A DNA stretch of 64,000 bases from an uncultured Collinsella sp. GTDB taxonomy: Bacteria; Actinomycetota; Coriobacteriia; Coriobacteriales; Coriobacteriaceae. The position numbers were made by a program, and so were the translations under genes. Shown in pieces: positions 62,454 through 64,000 of this stretch (positions are counted from its first letter, which is position 1; each line of letters opens with the position of its first letter). The notes beneath the pieces are model-generated. The model did no database searches, had not been told where the DNA came from, and saw only the letters and a list, made by a program, of their open reading frames with translations. The DNA is taken from positions 22,463 through 86,462 of the forward strand of contig CATYJU010000002.1 in NCBI GenBank assembly GCA_958407995.1, given 5' to 3'.

Positions 62454-62470
62454 CTATTCCCACTCGATGG
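62454..62470. other. guaA-end-like att candidate
   Basis: CTATTCCCACTCGATGG reads on the minus strand as CCATCGAGTGGGAATAG, which encodes I-E-W-E-stop exactly as at the end of guaA. This is the best match of the four such sites to the right of 43.0 kb. Confidence 0.5.
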
Positions 62471-62580
62471 CGTCGGTTCTGCCGTCCCGTCACTCCAGTT
62501 ACACCCAGTTTTCGGCATCGACACGGAACGCGTGCCACCGAATGACGCGATGTTGCGTTTCGTCGGCTTCGGGGACAAAA

Positions 62581-62643
62581 TTTGGGACAACCTCAAAAAC
62601 TTTTTTCAAACTCAGGGCTTTGAGTTTTTGTTTTTGTCCCAAA
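62581..62643. repeat. TTTGGGACAA hairpin
   Basis: Arms TTTGGGACAA and TTGTCCCAAA pair exactly around a loop containing two further A/T-rich inverted stretches. It resembles the GGGAC/GTCCC hairpins elsewhere in the window. Confidence 0.55.
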
Positions 62644-62922
62644 GGAGCTTCCGACCGTGATTCGGGTGCCCGATTGGGCGGAATCGCCCGTTTCTGAAAC
62701 TCAACCGCAGCATCACGCGCAAGCCACTCGCAACAACTGCAAATGATTGGTCGCGGGCGGCTTCCAACACGATTCCAAAGCCGCAGGTCAGGCGACTGCG
62801 CTGCTGGCAGGGAAAGGGAGTCGTATCAGGCGGCTTGCCCATGAGTCGACGATGAGGCCTCCGCCGAATGTCGAGAACATGCTGGTAAAATAGGCAATAC
62901 TTTTTATGACAGGAGAACGAGC

Positions 62923-63884
62923 ATGGCCGAACCCCACGATAGGAAGCCCATCCTCACGATCGAGCAGCAGATAGAGCACCTCAAGCAGAAGGGCTTAGCC
63001 TTCGAGCTGTGTTCCGAGGAAGAGACCGCGGACTACCTGCGCGACAAGTGCAACTTCTTCAAGCTCGCATCCTACCGCAAACTCTTCTCGAAATACGAGG
63101 GAGGCCCGCGCGACGGCCGCTACGTAGACCTCGACTTCGGCCAGCTGCGCCTGCTCGCGGCGCTCGACCAGGAGCTGCGCCACGCCCTGCTCGGCATGAC
63201 GCTCGACATCGAGCATTTCCAGAAGGTGACACTGCTTCGCGAGATGGAGGACCGCGGAGAGGACGGCTACGCCATCGTGGCCGACTACATGGCATCGCTT
63301 ACCACTGCAAACAGGGAGTACCGCCTGCGCGAGCTCAAGATGAGCGGCCGCAGCCCCTACAGCTCGAGCCTCTACGCGAAGTACTCCGGCGACATGCCTG
63401 CCTGGGCCTTCCTTGAGCTCACCTCGTTCGGCACCCTCATCGACTTCGTGCGCTTCTGCGCCAGGCGATGGGGCGACAGGCGCCTCGAGGCCTCCCACTA
63501 CGACCTCAAGCGCGTGAAGTCCGTCCGCAACTGCGCCGCGCACGGCTCGTGCCTGATCAACTGCTTCGCCGAGAGGGGCGCCGCCCGGGGCTCGGCGTCC
63601 AGCGGCGTCTCCCGAAGGGTCGCCGCCGTGGGATTCCCAAGGCGACCAGGAGGAAGTGGATGGGGAATACGGCCATGCAGGAGGTCGCGACCGTGCTCGC
63701 GGCGCACTCCGGCTTGGTACCCGAGGGCTCCTCGCGCTCGCGCGCCGCATCCGAGCTCGCCGAGATGTTCGCCAGGGCCGACGGCGAAACCGAGGCGCTG
63801 CCCGACAAGGGGCCCGACGCCGCAGCTCGCTCCGCGCTCGAGTTCCTTCGCAGGTTGACAGAATCGCTCGGGTTGGTAGAATAG
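62923..63884 (+). pseudogene. Abi_2 (AbiD/AbiF-type) abortive-infection protein with a frameshift
   Basis: A frame of about 320 codons in two parts. The N-terminal part matches the Abi_2 family (KPILTIEQQIEHLKQKGLAFEL, then DKCNFFKLASYRKLFSKYEGG, SVRNCAAHGSCLINC). At about 63631-63634 the sequence GTGGGATTCCC must lose a base for the family-like C-terminus (IPKATRRKWMGNTAMQEVATVLAAHSGLV) to continue, which lies in another frame and ends at 63884. A missing A is the simplest explanation. Abi_2 proteins defend against phage. The start ATG 62923 follows AGGAG. Confidence 0.75.
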
Positions 63885-63894
63885 CCTGCAGATA

Positions 63895-63957
63895 GCAAAA
63901 CCTTCACGGTTTTAGGGGCGGACTTGCGCAAGCGACTCTGCCCTATTTTAATATGAG
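63895..63957 (+). ncRNA. Structured region downstream of the Abi_2 gene, abiF-RNA candidate
   Basis: A hairpin GCAAAACC-TTCAC-GGTTTT is followed directly by AGGGGCGGAC..., a second imperfect stem closed by TCTGCCCTATTTT with a TTGCGCAA palindrome in its loop. Abi_2/AbiF genes are known to have a conserved structured RNA (abiF motif) nearby; location and structure fit, but I cannot align it to the consensus. It might equally be the terminator of the Abi gene. Confidence 0.3.
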
Positions 63958-64000
63958 AAAGCCATTGTCAATAGGCATGTTCGTTCGAGCCCGGTTTGAA

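Larger units (their letters stand above)
62301..62922. other. 622-bp interval without a convincing gene
   Basis: Contains the terminator at 62387-62420, an att-like site at 62454-62470 and a hairpin repeat at 62581-62643. The remainder up to the Abi start shows no coding frame with a good start; short frames on both strands look like GC-driven shadows. Confidence 0.45.

Noticed and set aside
62788..62979. Minus-strand frame of 63 codons opposite the Abi_2 start
   Set aside because: It overlaps the Abi_2 start on the other strand, lacks a ribosome-binding site and matches nothing.

Overview
The window is high-GC, densely coded bacterial DNA with short intergenic gaps. Gene content and protein signatures suggest a gut actinobacterium of the Coriobacteriia, most likely Collinsella or a close relative; this is inferred from overall impression, not from a database match. 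Features pointing that way are a Gly/Ser-rich surface protein with an LxGTG-type anchor, OFA-type MFS permeases, EFR1-type ferredoxin/flavodoxin proteins, a hybrid sensor with periplasmic solute-binding domains, and a second GyrB/GyrA-type topoisomerase pair.

Bases 1-26.4 kb look like ordinary chromosome: a truncated TetM-like translation GTPase, rRNA and tRNA modification enzymes (RsmJ, RlmA-like, TrmO, Dus), peptide release factor 3, uracil-DNA glycosylase, MATE and EamA transporters, a queuosine-precursor transporter behind a probable preQ1 riboswitch, a YtrA-type GntR/ABC operon, a ClC channel, a K+ channel and a large hybrid histidine kinase. An XRE-zinc ribbon-TipAS fusion regulator lies at 25.2 kb.

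Bases 26.4-35.5 kb hold intergenic repeats (two 182-184 bp palindromic elements around an unknown membrane protein, and several GACAAAGGGA-type hairpins). They also hold a cluster I find especially interesting: two paralogous MFS permeases, a carbamoyltransferase whose usual HCLP motif reads HELP, an agmatine-deiminase-family enzyme and a divergent TetR regulator, with matching palindromes in both control regions. The second permease is frameshifted near its start.

Bases 35.5-43 kb encode a MacB-like ABC exporter with a very large external domain, a three-gene redox operon (CD1871A-type mini-protein, membrane 4Fe-4S protein, TlpA-like lipoprotein) and a divergent two-component system. At 43.0 kb is a 23-codon fragment matching the C-terminus of GMP synthetase (guaA), a common integration target. 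A LuxR regulator, a 1455-residue surface protein, a lipoprotein and the topoisomerase pair follow.

From about 54.7 kb to the right end the DNA looks accessory: an AAA ATPase behind three 19-bp tandem repeats, gene remnants, a PH-domain protein, a YjdF-like protein, a probable ToxN/TenpN-family type III toxin, three consecutive methyltransferases behind metal-regulator-like boxes, and a frameshifted Abi_2 abortive-infection gene followed by a structured RNA candidate. Four short sequences resembling the end of guaA (GAGTGGGAATAG or close variants) punctuate 56.6-62.5 kb, suggesting serial integration of small islands. All coordinates and reading frames were worked out by eye; domain names come from recognised motifs, not searches.
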